Positions 1 through 7,658 are shown, counted from the stretch's first letter. The stretch is 14,202 nt of DNA from Alphaproteobacteria bacterium (GCA_021297975.1 JAJTHO010000055.1:1-14202), one strand, 5' to 3'. The notes: generated by a model not told the origin, from the letters alone. Numbers and translations are program-made.

Positions 1-828
1 CACGAGCGGCAGACGCAGTGTGTTGCTGCACAACCCCAGCTTGGACAGCGCGTATTTTACCGGCGCGGGACTGGTCTCAAAAAACAGTGCGTTGCTGAGC
101 GGCAACACCAGGCGATTAATGCGCTGCGCCTCAGCCAGATTTCCGGCTGTATAATTGGTGTAGAGTGCCGCGCAGAGGGCAGGGGCTACATTGCTTGTTA
201 CGGAAATGCAACCATGTCCGCCCTGCACATAAAACGGCAATACGGTTGCATCTTCACCAGAGAACAAGCGAAAATCGTCATTAAAAACTAAGGATAAAGC
301 CAGCGGGCGGGCGAGATCGGCGGTTGCGTCTTTAAGGCCAATAATACGCGGCAATTCATTTTTCAGCCGTTTCACCAGCTCATCCGACAGCCGCGCAACG
401 GTGCGCCCCGGCACATCATACAGCATCAGCGGAAGGTTTGTTGCGGCGTGTAGTGCTTTGAAATGCTGGAAGATACCTTCTTGCGTTGGCTTATTATAAT
501 ACGGCGTGATGATGAGCGCGGCATCGGCACCGGCGGTTTCCGCATGGCGGGTTAGCTCAATCGCCTCAGCAGTGTTATTAGAGCCGGTTCCTGCCAGCAC
601 AACAGCCTTGCCGTTAGCTAGTTTTACCGTGCGGCTGATAATTTCCTTGTGCTCATCCATAGAGAGCGTGGGCGATTCGCCGGTGGTTCCAGCAGGCACA
701 AGGCCATGCGTTCCCCCTTGTAATTGCAGGGCAACCAGCCGCTCAAATGCCGCCCAGTCAATGGCGGCTGCGTCTTCTGTAAAGGGAGTTACCAGCGCGG
801 TATAGGATCCGGAAAGGGCGGTTGTCAT
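1..828 (-). CDS. dapA: 4-hydroxy-tetrahydrodipicolinate synthase, C-terminus cut by window edge
   Basis: DapA condenses pyruvate with aspartate-semialdehyde in the cytoplasm, the first committed step to diaminopimelate and lysine. The 276 residues visible (family about 290-295) begin MTTALSGSYTALVTPF. The phosphate/substrate motif AGTTGESPTL has the Thr-Thr pair at 48-49. The catalytic Tyr is at about 137 (LMLYDVPGRT), the carboxylate-binding Arg at 142, and the Schiff-base Lys at 166 (IIGLKDAT). All expected active-site residues seen so far are intact. The frame is open to base 1, so roughly the last 15-20 residues lie outside. The ATG at 828-826 fits the family N-terminus but has no Shine-Dalgarno sequence, and a -10-like box ends six bases before it, so the mRNA may be leaderless. 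The gene is divergent from the lytic transglycosylase gene, an order I recall from other Alphaproteobacteria. Confidence 0.97.
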   Translation of the reverse strand, partial: MTTALSGSYTALVTPFTEDAAAIDWAAFERLVALQLQGGTHGLVPAGTTGESPTLSMDEHKEIISRTVKLANGKAVVLAGTGSNNTAEAIELTRHAETAGADAALIITPYYNKPTQEGIFQHFKALHAATNLPLMLYDVPGRTVARLSDELVKRLKNELPRIIGLKDATADLARPLALSLVFNDDFRLFSGEDATVLPFYVQGGHGCISVTSNVAPALCAALYTNYTAGNLAEAQRINRLVLPLSNALFFETSPAPVKYALSKLGLCSNTLRLPLV

Positions 829-834
829 GCAGCA

Positions 835-863
835 ACCATAAACACTCGTTCCGCACTTGCCAA
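835..863 (-). promoter_or_regulatory. Predicted dapA promoter
   Basis: On the minus strand TTGGCA (863-858; 5 of 6 to TTGACA) is followed after exactly 17 bases by TATGGT (840-835; 4 of 6 to TATAAT). The -10 box ends six bases before the dapA ATG, so the predicted transcription start is on or next to the A of the start codon. This is a pattern match by eye with no experimental support. Confidence 0.5.
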
Positions 864-866
864 GTG
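854..866. repeat. Small perfect palindrome shared by two divergent -35 boxes
   Basis: CACTTG-C-CAAGTG is a perfect inverted repeat with 6-base arms and one central base. It contains the putative -35 box of dapA on the minus strand and that of slt on the plus strand, offset by one base. It could be only a consequence of two overlapping -35 boxes, or a regulator-binding site. Confidence 0.55.
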
Positions 867-884
867 GCGCTGTTGCTTTATCAC
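857..884 (+). promoter_or_regulatory. Predicted slt promoter
   Basis: TTGCCA (857-862; 5 of 6 to consensus) is followed after 16 bases by TATCAC (879-884; 4 of 6). The predicted start near 891 leaves a short leader of about 18 bases that carries the strong ribosome binding site at 896-902. The -10 is weak, so this is tentative. Confidence 0.35.
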
Positions 885-895
885 TCCTAGACAAC

Positions 896-902
896 AAAGG
901 AG
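896..902 (+). promoter_or_regulatory. Ribosome binding site deciding the slt start
   Basis: AAAGGAG lies six bases before the ATG at 909. It is the strongest Shine-Dalgarno match I found in the window, and it supports 909 over the in-frame ATG three codons later. Confidence 0.75.
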
Positions 903-908
903 TGTGCG

Positions 909-2948
909 ATGCGGGGGATGTATTTTGTGCTGCTTGGGGTTTTGCTGTGTGTGGCTTTGCCCCGTGCTGTTGCAGCGGCAGGTATTAACGCGGCAGATGC
1001 AGCTGTTTTGCGCGGCGCATTGCAAGAAGGCGAGCGCGGTGATTGGGGCGATGCCACCCGCACAGCCAAGAACGCCAAAGATCCGCTAATCCCCACTATT
1101 GTTACCTGGAGCTGGCTGCGTTTTGACGAAGAAACAACCACCTTTGATGATTACCAGCGTTTTTTAACGCAATACCCCACCTTTCCCCAGCGCAATATTC
1201 TCCTGCGCCGGGCAGAACTGCGCCTGACGCCGGGTGATTTAGGCGCGAATTTAGACGCCTGGTTTGCATCCAACCCGCCGCAAACAACGCGTGGCCGGAT
1301 TTATCAGTTGATGCTGCTGGATTCTAAAAAGCAAACAGATGCGGCGCGCGAATTGGCAAAGGATATCTGGATTAATCAGGATTTCGGCTCAGATTCCGAG
1401 GACGATTTTTTAAGCCGCTTTGCGGGGTATTTAACGCAAAATGACCACCACAACCGCCTAGACCATTTGATGTGGGAAAAACAATACGGCCAAGCCGAAC
1501 GGATGCGCTCTCTCGTCACTCCAGCGCATTGGCAGCTTGCCGAGGCACGCCGCTTGATGCAGCGCGGCGACCGCAAGGCGGATGCGGCTTACCATGCAGT
1601 AGAAGCAAAACTGCGCGGCACACCGGGTGTTGTCTATGATCGCATCATCTGGCGACGTAAACGGGGCGATGACGATGCTGCGATTGAGCTGATGGCGCGC
1701 GCGCCAAGGCCGAATACGTTTGCCGAACAGTGGTGGCTGGAACGCGAACTCCAAGCCCGCCGGGCGCAAGCACGAGGCAACTTTGCCGTTGCCTATGAAA
1801 TCGCCAGCGAACATGGCCAAAAGCCAACCGATAGAAACTACACAGAGGGTGAGTTCCTCAGCGGCTGGTATGCTCTGCAATTCAACAAAAATGCCGCTAA
1901 AGCGCAGCAGCATTTTCAGGCTATGACCGAGGCCGCCACCACGCCGATTACCAAGGCGCGGGCGTTTTACTGGCTTTCCCGCGCAGCGCGGGCAAATGGT
2001 AATGCGCTGCTGGCTTCTGAATCCCTAGGCCTCGCTGCAGGGCACCCGACCACGTTTTACGGGCAGGTTGCCAGCGCCGAAATGCAATTGCCGCCGCGCA
2101 TTGATTTAGTGTACCGCAGCGTGGATGCGGCAACGCGCTTTGAGGATAACCCGCTGGCGCGCTCGATTCGTTATCTTCAGGCCGCAGGCTTTGATAAACG
2201 CGCGATGCCCTTTGCAATTGCGCTGTTTGAAGCGGATGATTCCTTTGAGAATCTCACCGCGCTCACCGCGTTTTTACAAGGTCAAGGACGCCCCGATTTG
2301 GCGCTGGATATAGCTAAGCGCGCCAAGCAAACGGGGGTGAATCTGCCCGATGCGGAATTCCCTGTGCTTTTGTTGCCGCCCTCGGTTCAGGCACCAGAAC
2401 CCGCGCTGATTCATGCAATCATTCGTCAGGAAAGCATGTTTGCCCCTGCCGTGCAAAGCCCGGTTGGTGCGCGCGGTTTAATGCAGCTTATGCCCGCAAC
2501 GGCAAAGATGGAAGCGCGAGCAACGGGGTTGCCGTTTGCCCAATCCGATTTAACCGACGATCCGGTGTATAACATCCGTCTTGGCTCTAATCACCTCAGT
2601 CGCCTTATCAATCAATACGACGGCAATTATCCCATGGTGGCAGCGGCGTATAACGCGGGCCCGGGTAACGTGAGCAAATGGATTGATACTTTCGGTGATC
2701 CGCGCGGTAACAACTTGGCGATGCTGGATTGGATTGAATCCATTCCGTTTCGGGAAACGCGCAATTATGTGCAGCGGGTCATGGAAGGCGTTGAGGTGTA
2801 TCGCATTCGCTTAGCAGGGATTGAAGGTTTTGATGATAGCCGCAATGTCCACAAGAATGCTTGGTGCACCTTGTCGTGTGGTTTGTTGCCTGCGGATAAA
2901 GGGGCGCGGCCTTTTGCGGTTAACGTGTTGACACGGGAGGCGAATTAA
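909..2948 (+). CDS. slt: Soluble lytic murein transglycosylase
   Basis: This periplasmic enzyme cleaves the MurNAc-GlcNAc bond of peptidoglycan and leaves 1,6-anhydro-MurNAc ends. The 679-residue protein (Slt70 family usual size about 600-700) starts with a signal peptide at about 1-24 (hydrophobic core MYFVLLGVLLCVALP, Ala-rich cleavage region). A long alpha-helical superhelix region (about 30-480) follows, then the SLT catalytic domain at about 490-635. The catalytic Glu is E508 in IIRQESMF; GARGLMQLMPATA (520-532) and AAAYNAGPGNV (578-588) are the other family motifs, all intact. About 40 residues after the core form a tail with a CxxxC pair near 653-657 that I do not recognise. The start is supported by AAAGGAG six bases upstream. 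The stop codon directly abuts the stop codon of the convergent adaptor gene. The symbol is by family; species-specific names vary. Confidence 0.96.
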   Translation: MRGMYFVLLGVLLCVALPRAVAAAGINAADAAVLRGALQEGERGDWGDATRTAKNAKDPLIPTIVTWSWLRFDEETTTFDDYQRFLTQYPTFPQRNILLRRAELRLTPGDLGANLDAWFASNPPQTTRGRIYQLMLLDSKKQTDAARELAKDIWINQDFGSDSEDDFLSRFAGYLTQNDHHNRLDHLMWEKQYGQAERMRSLVTPAHWQLAEARRLMQRGDRKADAAYHAVEAKLRGTPGVVYDRIIWRRKRGDDDAAIELMARAPRPNTFAEQWWLERELQARRAQARGNFAVAYEIASEHGQKPTDRNYTEGEFLSGWYALQFNKNAAKAQQHFQAMTEAATTPITKARAFYWLSRAARANGNALLASESLGLAAGHPTTFYGQVASAEMQLPPRIDLVYRSVDAATRFEDNPLARSIRYLQAAGFDKRAMPFAIALFEADDSFENLTALTAFLQGQGRPDLALDIAKRAKQTGVNLPDAEFPVLLLPPSVQAPEPALIHAIIRQESMFAPAVQSPVGARGLMQLMPATAKMEARATGLPFAQSDLTDDPVYNIRLGSNHLSRLINQYDGNYPMVAAAYNAGPGNVSKWIDTFGDPRGNNLAMLDWIESIPFRETRNYVQRVMEGVEVYRIRLAGIEGFDDSRNVHKNAWCTLSCGLLPADKGARPFAVNVLTREAN

Positions 2949-4391
2949 TTACTTCTCCCGCGCCGCTTCATCGAGTCCTTTGATAATCGGTGATAAAATA
3001 AAGTTTATCACCCGCCGGCGGTCAACTTTAACTTCCGCAACAACCGACATGCCCGGCTTAATCGTTACTGGCTCGGCGCCTTTATCAAGCGTGTCGCTTT
3101 CCAAGGCTACGCGCATCATAAACACGGGGCCAACCTTCTCAATTTGAATGGAATCGTTGGATACGCTGCGTACGGTGCCGTTGAGGAGGCCATATTTATT
3201 AAACGAAAAGGCATCAATTTTAACCTGCACCGGCATGCCTTCGTTCACAAGACCTCTGTCTTTGTTTTGCAGCTGCGCCTCAACCTCAAGCTCGGTGCCC
3301 TTTGGAACAATGCGCATGATTTCTTCGGCTTCTTGAACAACGCCGCCGGTGGTGTTGATTTTCAGGTTTTGCACATAGCCGTCTTCGGGGGCAGTGATGG
3401 TGCGCCGATTCACGCGGTCATCGGCCTTAATCATTTCTTGACGCAGCGCCACAACACGCTGCTGCGCCTCAGCAAGTTCGCCCAGCCGGGCGCGTTTGAA
3501 TTCAGAGATAACCTGACCGCGCTGTTCCGTTGCGCTGTTGATGGTTGCATCAATCTCATTGAGGCGCGAACGGCTGGCCTGTAAATCCTGCTGCGCTGTG
3601 ACCAGCTGTTCTTCCAGCTGTAAAGCTTGGTTGCGCGGCGCAAGACCACGTTCGGCAAGCCCCATTTGTGCTTCGGCACGCTGGCGAATAAGGGGTAGGG
3701 TGCGCATCAGTTTATCAACTTCGGTTTGGATGGTTTGTCGCTGCGCCTCATTATTGCGCACGGTTGCGTCAATAGAAGACAGCTTGGCTTTTTGCTCTAT
3801 ATATTGTGCCCGCATGAGGGAACGCTGGGTTTCAATAAGTCCTGCGCTCGCAACAGTAGGCGGGGTAAAGGTGCTTTCTGGGTCGGAGGGATTTTCAACG
3901 AGTGAGCGCAGCCGCGCCACATCCAGCATGGATTGAATAAGCTGATCCTGAACCTTTTCTTTTTCTGCATCGCTTTCCGTTGGATCAAGTTCCACAAGAA
4001 CATCGCCCTTGCGCACTTCCTGGCCATCTTTGACATGAATTTTTTGAATACGGGCAATCTCTAGTGGTTGGATAACGAGTGTACGGCCAAGCGGCTGAAT
4101 AATTCCTTGCGTAACAACCACAACGTCCGTGCGCCCGACAATTGCCCATAATAAGGCAAAACAAAAAATACCGAGAAGTATCCACGTCGTCAGCCGCGCT
4201 GTCGGAGAGGGCGGCGTTTCAATAATTTCCAAGGCCGCAGGCAGGAATTCCAATTCATGGCGCGAACGTTCTAATTTCACGCGGCCTGAGTCTTCCGCGG
4301 CTGAATTTTTCCAGACTTCGCGTGCTTTTGCGGCTTTCATGCCCAGCTTTGAATCAGCGGCTTGCTCCCTAAGGCGTGAAATTAAACCCAT
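2949..4391 (-). CDS. Type I secretion membrane fusion (adaptor) protein, HlyD family
   Basis: This inner-membrane-anchored periplasmic adaptor would link the ABC transporter encoded immediately upstream to a TolC-type outer-membrane channel. The 480 residues show a cytoplasmic N-terminus with the conserved stretch HELEFLPAALEIIETPPSP (about 45-63), one membrane helix at about 67-86 (TWILLGIFCFALLWAIVG), and a lipoyl/barrel-sandwich half-motif IQKIHVKDGQEVRKGDVLVE near 115-134. A long coiled-coil hairpin rich in Gln, Glu and Arg follows (about 138-325), then the second half-motif ITAPEDGYVQNL and a beta-barrel region to the C-terminus. It starts 8 bases after the transporter stop. AGGGG at 4401-4397 overlaps that stop, so the two are probably translationally coupled. 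No outer-membrane channel gene is present here, which is common because TolC is often encoded elsewhere. Confidence 0.95.
   Translation of the reverse strand: MGLISRLREQAADSKLGMKAAKAREVWKNSAAEDSGRVKLERSRHELEFLPAALEIIETPPSPTARLTTWILLGIFCFALLWAIVGRTDVVVVTQGIIQPLGRTLVIQPLEIARIQKIHVKDGQEVRKGDVLVELDPTESDAEKEKVQDQLIQSMLDVARLRSLVENPSDPESTFTPPTVASAGLIETQRSLMRAQYIEQKAKLSSIDATVRNNEAQRQTIQTEVDKLMRTLPLIRQRAEAQMGLAERGLAPRNQALQLEEQLVTAQQDLQASRSRLNEIDATINSATEQRGQVISEFKRARLGELAEAQQRVVALRQEMIKADDRVNRRTITAPEDGYVQNLKINTTGGVVQEAEEIMRIVPKGTELEVEAQLQNKDRGLVNEGMPVQVKIDAFSFNKYGLLNGTVRSVSNDSIQIEKVGPVFMMRVALESDTLDKGAEPVTIKPGMSVVAEVKVDRRRVINFILSPIIKGLDEAAREK
2989..3012. repeat. Perfect 9-base inverted repeat inside the 3' end of the adaptor gene
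   Basis: GGTGATAAA (2989-2997) and TTTATCACC (3004-3012) are perfect reverse complements around the 6-base loop ATAAAG. The hairpin lies about 40 bases past the slt stop codon and within the last coding bases of the convergent adaptor gene. No run of T follows on either strand, so it is not a textbook intrinsic terminator. It could slow polymerase or stabilise the slt mRNA 3' end, or it could be chance. Confidence 0.6.
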
Positions 4392-4399
4392 ACCTGCCC

Positions 4400-6622
4400 C
4401 TAATCCCGCAACTGCGCTTGATAGAGTTTAGCATAGCGCCCGCCCAGTTGCAGCAAGTCTTCGTGTGTGCCGTCTTCCACCACAACACCCTTATCAATCG
4501 TAATAATCCGGTGCGCATCGCGCACGGTGGAAAGTCGGTGCGCGATAATAAACACCGTGCGTCCGCGACAAATCATTTTCATGTTATCTTGAATGATGCG
4601 CTCGGATTCGTAATCCAGCGCCGAGGTTGCCTCATCAAAAATCAGAATCGACGGGTTATTCACCAGCGCCCGCGCCATCGCCAGCCGTTGCCGCTGTCCG
4701 CCGGAAAGGTTGCCGCCGCGCTCATCCAGCACGGTATCATAGCCCTGCGGCAGCTCTAAAATAAACTCATGCGCGCCAACGAGTTTCGCGGCCTGCATCA
4801 CGCGCTCTAAATCCATGGCCGGGTCTGAGAGTGCGATATTTTCCCGCACCGTGCGGCTGAACAGGAAGTTTTCTTGCAAGACAACGCCCACTTGGCGGCG
4901 CAGCCACGCCGGGTCAACCATGGCCAAATCCACACCGTCAACCAGTACGCGGCCCGACTCCGGCACATACATGCGCTGAATCAATTTCGTAAACGTGCTT
5001 TTCCCCGAACCCGAAGGGCCAACAATACCCACCGTCTGGCCAGCTGGTACTTTCAAATTCACGTTTTTCAAAATCTCGCGTCCATCGTGGGAATAGCGGA
5101 AGGTGACGCGTTCAAAATCCACGTTGCCCTTAATCGTGGGCAAGCGAACCGAGCTTGCGGAGGAGGTGGGCTCTGCCGGGGAATTGAGCACATCGCCGAG
5201 GCGATCAACCGAGATGCGCACCTGCTGAAAATCCTGCCACAGTTGCGCCAGCCGCAAAATCGGGCCCGATGTTTTGCTCTGCATCATGTTAAAGGCGACA
5301 AGTTGCCCGACCGTCATGCTGCCCGTTATAACCTCGCTGGCGCCAACATACAGCAGCAGCGCCGTCACCAGCTTGTTGATAAGCCCAACGCCTTGCTGTC
5401 CCCAGTTGCCAATATTCCCCGCCAGAAATCCGGCGGAAACATAGCCCGCCAGCTGTTCTTCCCAGCGGCGCTGCGCTTGCGGCTCAATCGCCATGGCTTT
5501 CGTTGTTTCAACGCCCGATACGGTTTCAACCAGAAACGCTTGGTTTTCTGCGCCGCGATAGAATTTTTCATCAAGGCGTTGGCGTAAAATGGGCGTAACC
5601 GCAATCGACACTGCAATATAGGCCGGAATCGAGAGCACAACGATGAGCGTTAAAATAGGGCTGTAGACATACATGAGCGCAAAGAAAACAATGGTGAAAA
5701 TAAAATCAAGGAAGACTGTAATCGCGTTGCCCGTTATAAACGAGCGGATGTTTTCAAGTTCCCGCACCCGCGCAACCGTTTGCCCGACTTTCCGCACCGA
5801 GAAATAGCGCAAGGGCAGGGAGGTGAGGTGTTTAAACAGCCGCGCCCCCAGCTCCACATCAATTCGGCTGGTGGTGTGGCTGAAAATATAGGTTCTAAGG
5901 CCAGTTAGCACCACTTCAGAAATCGAAATAGCGACAAGGCCGATGATAAGCACATCCAGCGTCGTCAGGCTTTGATGCACGAGCACTTTATCAATAATAA
6001 CCTGGAAAAACAGCGGGGAAACAAGGCCGAAGAGCTGTAAAAAAAATGAAACAATCAAGACCTCTGTTAATAAGCGGCGATAGCGAAAGACCACGGGGAT
6101 AAACCAAGTGAAATCGAATTTCCGCGCCTCGCCCACCATTTTCGCCCGGCTGGTCAGAAGAACGAGTTTATCGTCCCATATTTCCAGAAACTTATCACGG
6201 CTGATAATTTCTGGTTGAAGCTTTCGCGTATCATGCACCAGCACTTTATCCGCAGAGGTCTTTGCTAAGATAATGAATTCACCGGTTTTAAGGCGGGCAA
6301 TCGCGGGTAACTCTACATTGGGTAATCTGTCCCAATTCGTCTGAACAAAGCGCGCTTTTAGGCCTAATTCCTTGGCAAGGCGCAGCATGATGGTAACGTT
6401 AATTAGCTCAGACCCGCGCCCCGAAAGATGCCGTAGATTCTCTGGATCCGCCGAAACGCCCAGGAATTTCGCCATCATCGCAAGACAGGCAATACCGGTA
6501 TCGAAATTTTTTGGAACGCGCAGCGCGTTGTCACCACCAGAATTTTGGCCGCCAGAATCCACTGGCTGGCCAGACTGCTGGCGCAGCGATTCCTGTGATT
6601 CGGGGGCGCTTGATTCGTCCAT
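4400..6622 (-). CDS. Type I secretion ABC transporter with degenerate C39 peptidase-like domain
   Basis: This 740-residue inner-membrane exporter (HlyB/RTX-transporter class) would move an unfolded protein substrate using ATP. Residues 1-32 are a polar Ser/Gln/Gly-rich extension. Residues about 33-160 are a C39-like domain in which the expected DCG active-site motif reads DTG (D41-T42-G43); the catalytic Cys is Thr, while the His-Asp pair is kept (VLVHDT, H130-D131). It should therefore bind substrate rather than cut it. Membrane helices span about 180-450. The nucleotide-binding domain follows: Walker A GPSGSGKST (535-543), Q-loop Q583, signature LSGGQ (639-643), Walker B ILIFDE (659-664), SALD, and H-loop H695. 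All ATPase motifs are intact. It is followed after 8 bases by the adaptor gene. An extended -10 promoter lies 31 bases upstream. The ATG has no clear Shine-Dalgarno sequence. Confidence 0.96.
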   Translation of the reverse strand: MDESSAPESQESLRQQSGQPVDSGGQNSGGDNALRVPKNFDTGIACLAMMAKFLGVSADPENLRHLSGRGSELINVTIMLRLAKELGLKARFVQTNWDRLPNVELPAIARLKTGEFIILAKTSADKVLVHDTRKLQPEIISRDKFLEIWDDKLVLLTSRAKMVGEARKFDFTWFIPVVFRYRRLLTEVLIVSFFLQLFGLVSPLFFQVIIDKVLVHQSLTTLDVLIIGLVAISISEVVLTGLRTYIFSHTTSRIDVELGARLFKHLTSLPLRYFSVRKVGQTVARVRELENIRSFITGNAITVFLDFIFTIVFFALMYVYSPILTLIVVLSIPAYIAVSIAVTPILRQRLDEKFYRGAENQAFLVETVSGVETTKAMAIEPQAQRRWEEQLAGYVSAGFLAGNIGNWGQQGVGLINKLVTALLLYVGASEVITGSMTVGQLVAFNMMQSKTSGPILRLAQLWQDFQQVRISVDRLGDVLNSPAEPTSSASSVRLPTIKGNVDFERVTFRYSHDGREILKNVNLKVPAGQTVGIVGPSGSGKSTFTKLIQRMYVPESGRVLVDGVDLAMVDPAWLRRQVGVVLQENFLFSRTVRENIALSDPAMDLERVMQAAKLVGAHEFILELPQGYDTVLDERGGNLSGGQRQRLAMARALVNNPSILIFDEATSALDYESERIIQDNMKMICRGRTVFIIAHRLSTVRDAHRIITIDKGVVVEDGTHEDLLQLGGRYAKLYQAQLRD

Positions 6623-6653
6623 CGTGTTGCTTTTTTATCTTTCGTACTTTTCT

Positions 6654-6662
6654 ATTATAGCA
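6654..6662 (-). promoter_or_regulatory. Extended -10 promoter for the type I secretion genes
   Basis: On the minus strand the sequence TG-C-TATAAT (6662-6654) is a perfect -10 hexamer with the TGn extension. I see no good -35 box at 16-18 bases, which is tolerated by extended -10 promoters. The predicted start near 6647 gives a leader of about 25 bases before the transporter ATG. This would let the exporter pair be transcribed separately from the coiled-coil gene upstream. Confidence 0.6.
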
Positions 6663-6719
6663 AAGAAATTGAAAAAGTATTGAGGATAGAAAAAGAGCTA
6701 GAATGGAGTGCGTGGATTT

Positions 6720-7556
6720 TTAGCCCATCAACGTTTCGCTGAAACGCTGTAAATGACCTGCAAGCTTCTGAATTTCCTGCTTTTGACGCAAGAGTTGTGC
6801 GGCTTCTGTATCGAGGTGTTGTTGCAGTTGCTGCAGCTCTGCTTCTAAGTTGTTAAGATTAGCTTCTTTTTCAATTAAGCTTTTCTCTAACGCTACAATT
6901 TCTTCTTCACCATCCAAAATACCATTTTCACGGTCTTTGACTGCATCTTCGCGTATTTTTACAGCTTCTTCGCGGGTGAACAAGGCTTCTTCGCGGGATT
7001 TAAAAGATTGCTCTCGTATACGCTGGCTACGGGCTTGTTTATCGTTAATATCGCCCAACGGAGCGGTTGCGGTTTCGGCGCGGGGCTCATAAAGCGTGGC
7101 CGGTGCAGTGGCGGCTAATGCTTCGACTGCTTGGGCAATATCATCGGCGTTGCTGATGGGCTCTGCCGGTACTATAGTCGAATTATCTTTTTCTTCTTCT
7201 GTTTCTTCAATTACTTCAGCAGCAGCTGGTACGACGGACGCAAAACGAGCTATGCTAGTGCCACTGTTGTGGGTTGAGGCTGGTTGTACGGGCGCAGATC
7301 CATCGGGCAAACTCTCACCAACAACCGCTGCCCAATCGCTAAATTTCACTTCAATGTAGGTGGGGTTGCCTTCGGGCAAATTCTTGGTTTTTAAGCGCAA
7401 CTTGGCGCAAGCAGACAGGATTTTATAATACCGCTGATCATATTTATAAACATAAAATATACCGCCGTCGCGCTCTTCACGCGCAAACACTGTGTGCAGC
7501 AATTTCCGTTCATCAAGAAGATGGTTAGGATCCATTAAAGACACCGTTGACGCCAT
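6720..7556 (-). CDS. Uncharacterised protein with C-terminal heptad coiled coil
   Basis: I do not recognise a family for this 278-residue protein. It has no signal peptide or membrane helix, so it is probably cytoplasmic. Residues about 10-80 look like a small folded domain (aromatic and basic, e.g. GGIFYVYKYDQRYYKIL and YIEVKFSDWAAVVGE). Residues about 81-175 are a low-complexity Ala/Glu/Pro/Thr linker. Residues about 176-273 form a strong coiled coil: Arg-Glu occurs at 181, 188, 195, 202 and 209, exactly seven apart, then a Leu/Glu/Gln-rich segment follows. AAGGA is 11 bases before the ATG, rather far, so the start is moderately supported. It precedes the type I secretion genes on the same strand, 97 bases away, but an extended -10 promoter lies between them, so co-function is only a possibility. 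Its coding sequence looks more AT-rich than its neighbours by eye. Confidence 0.8.
   Translation of the reverse strand: MASTVSLMDPNHLLDERKLLHTVFAREERDGGIFYVYKYDQRYYKILSACAKLRLKTKNLPEGNPTYIEVKFSDWAAVVGESLPDGSAPVQPASTHNSGTSIARFASVVPAAAEVIEETEEEKDNSTIVPAEPISNADDIAQAVEALAATAPATLYEPRAETATAPLGDINDKQARSQRIREQSFKSREEALFTREEAVKIREDAVKDRENGILDGEEEIVALEKSLIEKEANLNNLEAELQQLQQHLDTEAAQLLRQKQEIQKLAGHLQRFSETLMG
6943..6997 (-). repeat. 21-base period tandem coding repeat
   Basis: On the plus strand GCTTCTTCGCGGG occurs at 6964-6976 and again at 6985-6997, and a near copy GCATCTTCGCG starts at 6943. The spacing is exactly 21 bases each time, which matches one coiled-coil heptad. This suggests that the RE(E/D)A heptads of the 278-residue protein grew by duplication of a 7-codon unit. 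Confidence 0.75.
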
Positions 7557-7583
7557 TGTACATCATATCCTTCAACACTGAAT

Positions 7584-7612
7584 AAATTACTAAAAAGCTA
7601 AGGGCTTCACAA
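7584..7612 (-). promoter_or_regulatory. Possible promoter of the coiled-coil protein gene
   Basis: On the minus strand TTGTGA (7612-7607; 4 of 6) is followed after 17 bases by TAATTT (7589-7584; 3 of 6). The spacing is good but the boxes are weak, and the surrounding AT-rich sequence makes chance matches easy. Confidence 0.25.
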
Positions 7613-7658
7613 ATAGCTAATGTGTGATTGTTGTGCAACACAAATATCGGCAGTTTTT

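Noticed and set aside
825..1025. A minus-strand frame whose ATGA would overlap the dapA start, suggesting a coupled upstream gene.
   Set aside because: Most of it is antisense to the slt coding region, it has no family signal, and the bases are better explained as the dapA promoter.
1458..1913. A 151-codon open frame antisense to the lytic transglycosylase gene.
   Set aside because: It is inside a confident gene, with no family features and no ribosome binding site that I could see.
4874..5587. A 237-codon open frame on the plus strand opposite the ABC transporter gene.
   Set aside because: It is wholly antisense to a well-supported gene, its translation has no recognisable motif, and such frames are expected from codon bias.
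6623..6719. An intrinsic terminator between the coiled-coil gene and the transporter gene.
   Set aside because: There are T-rich stretches on the minus strand but no stable GC stem before them.
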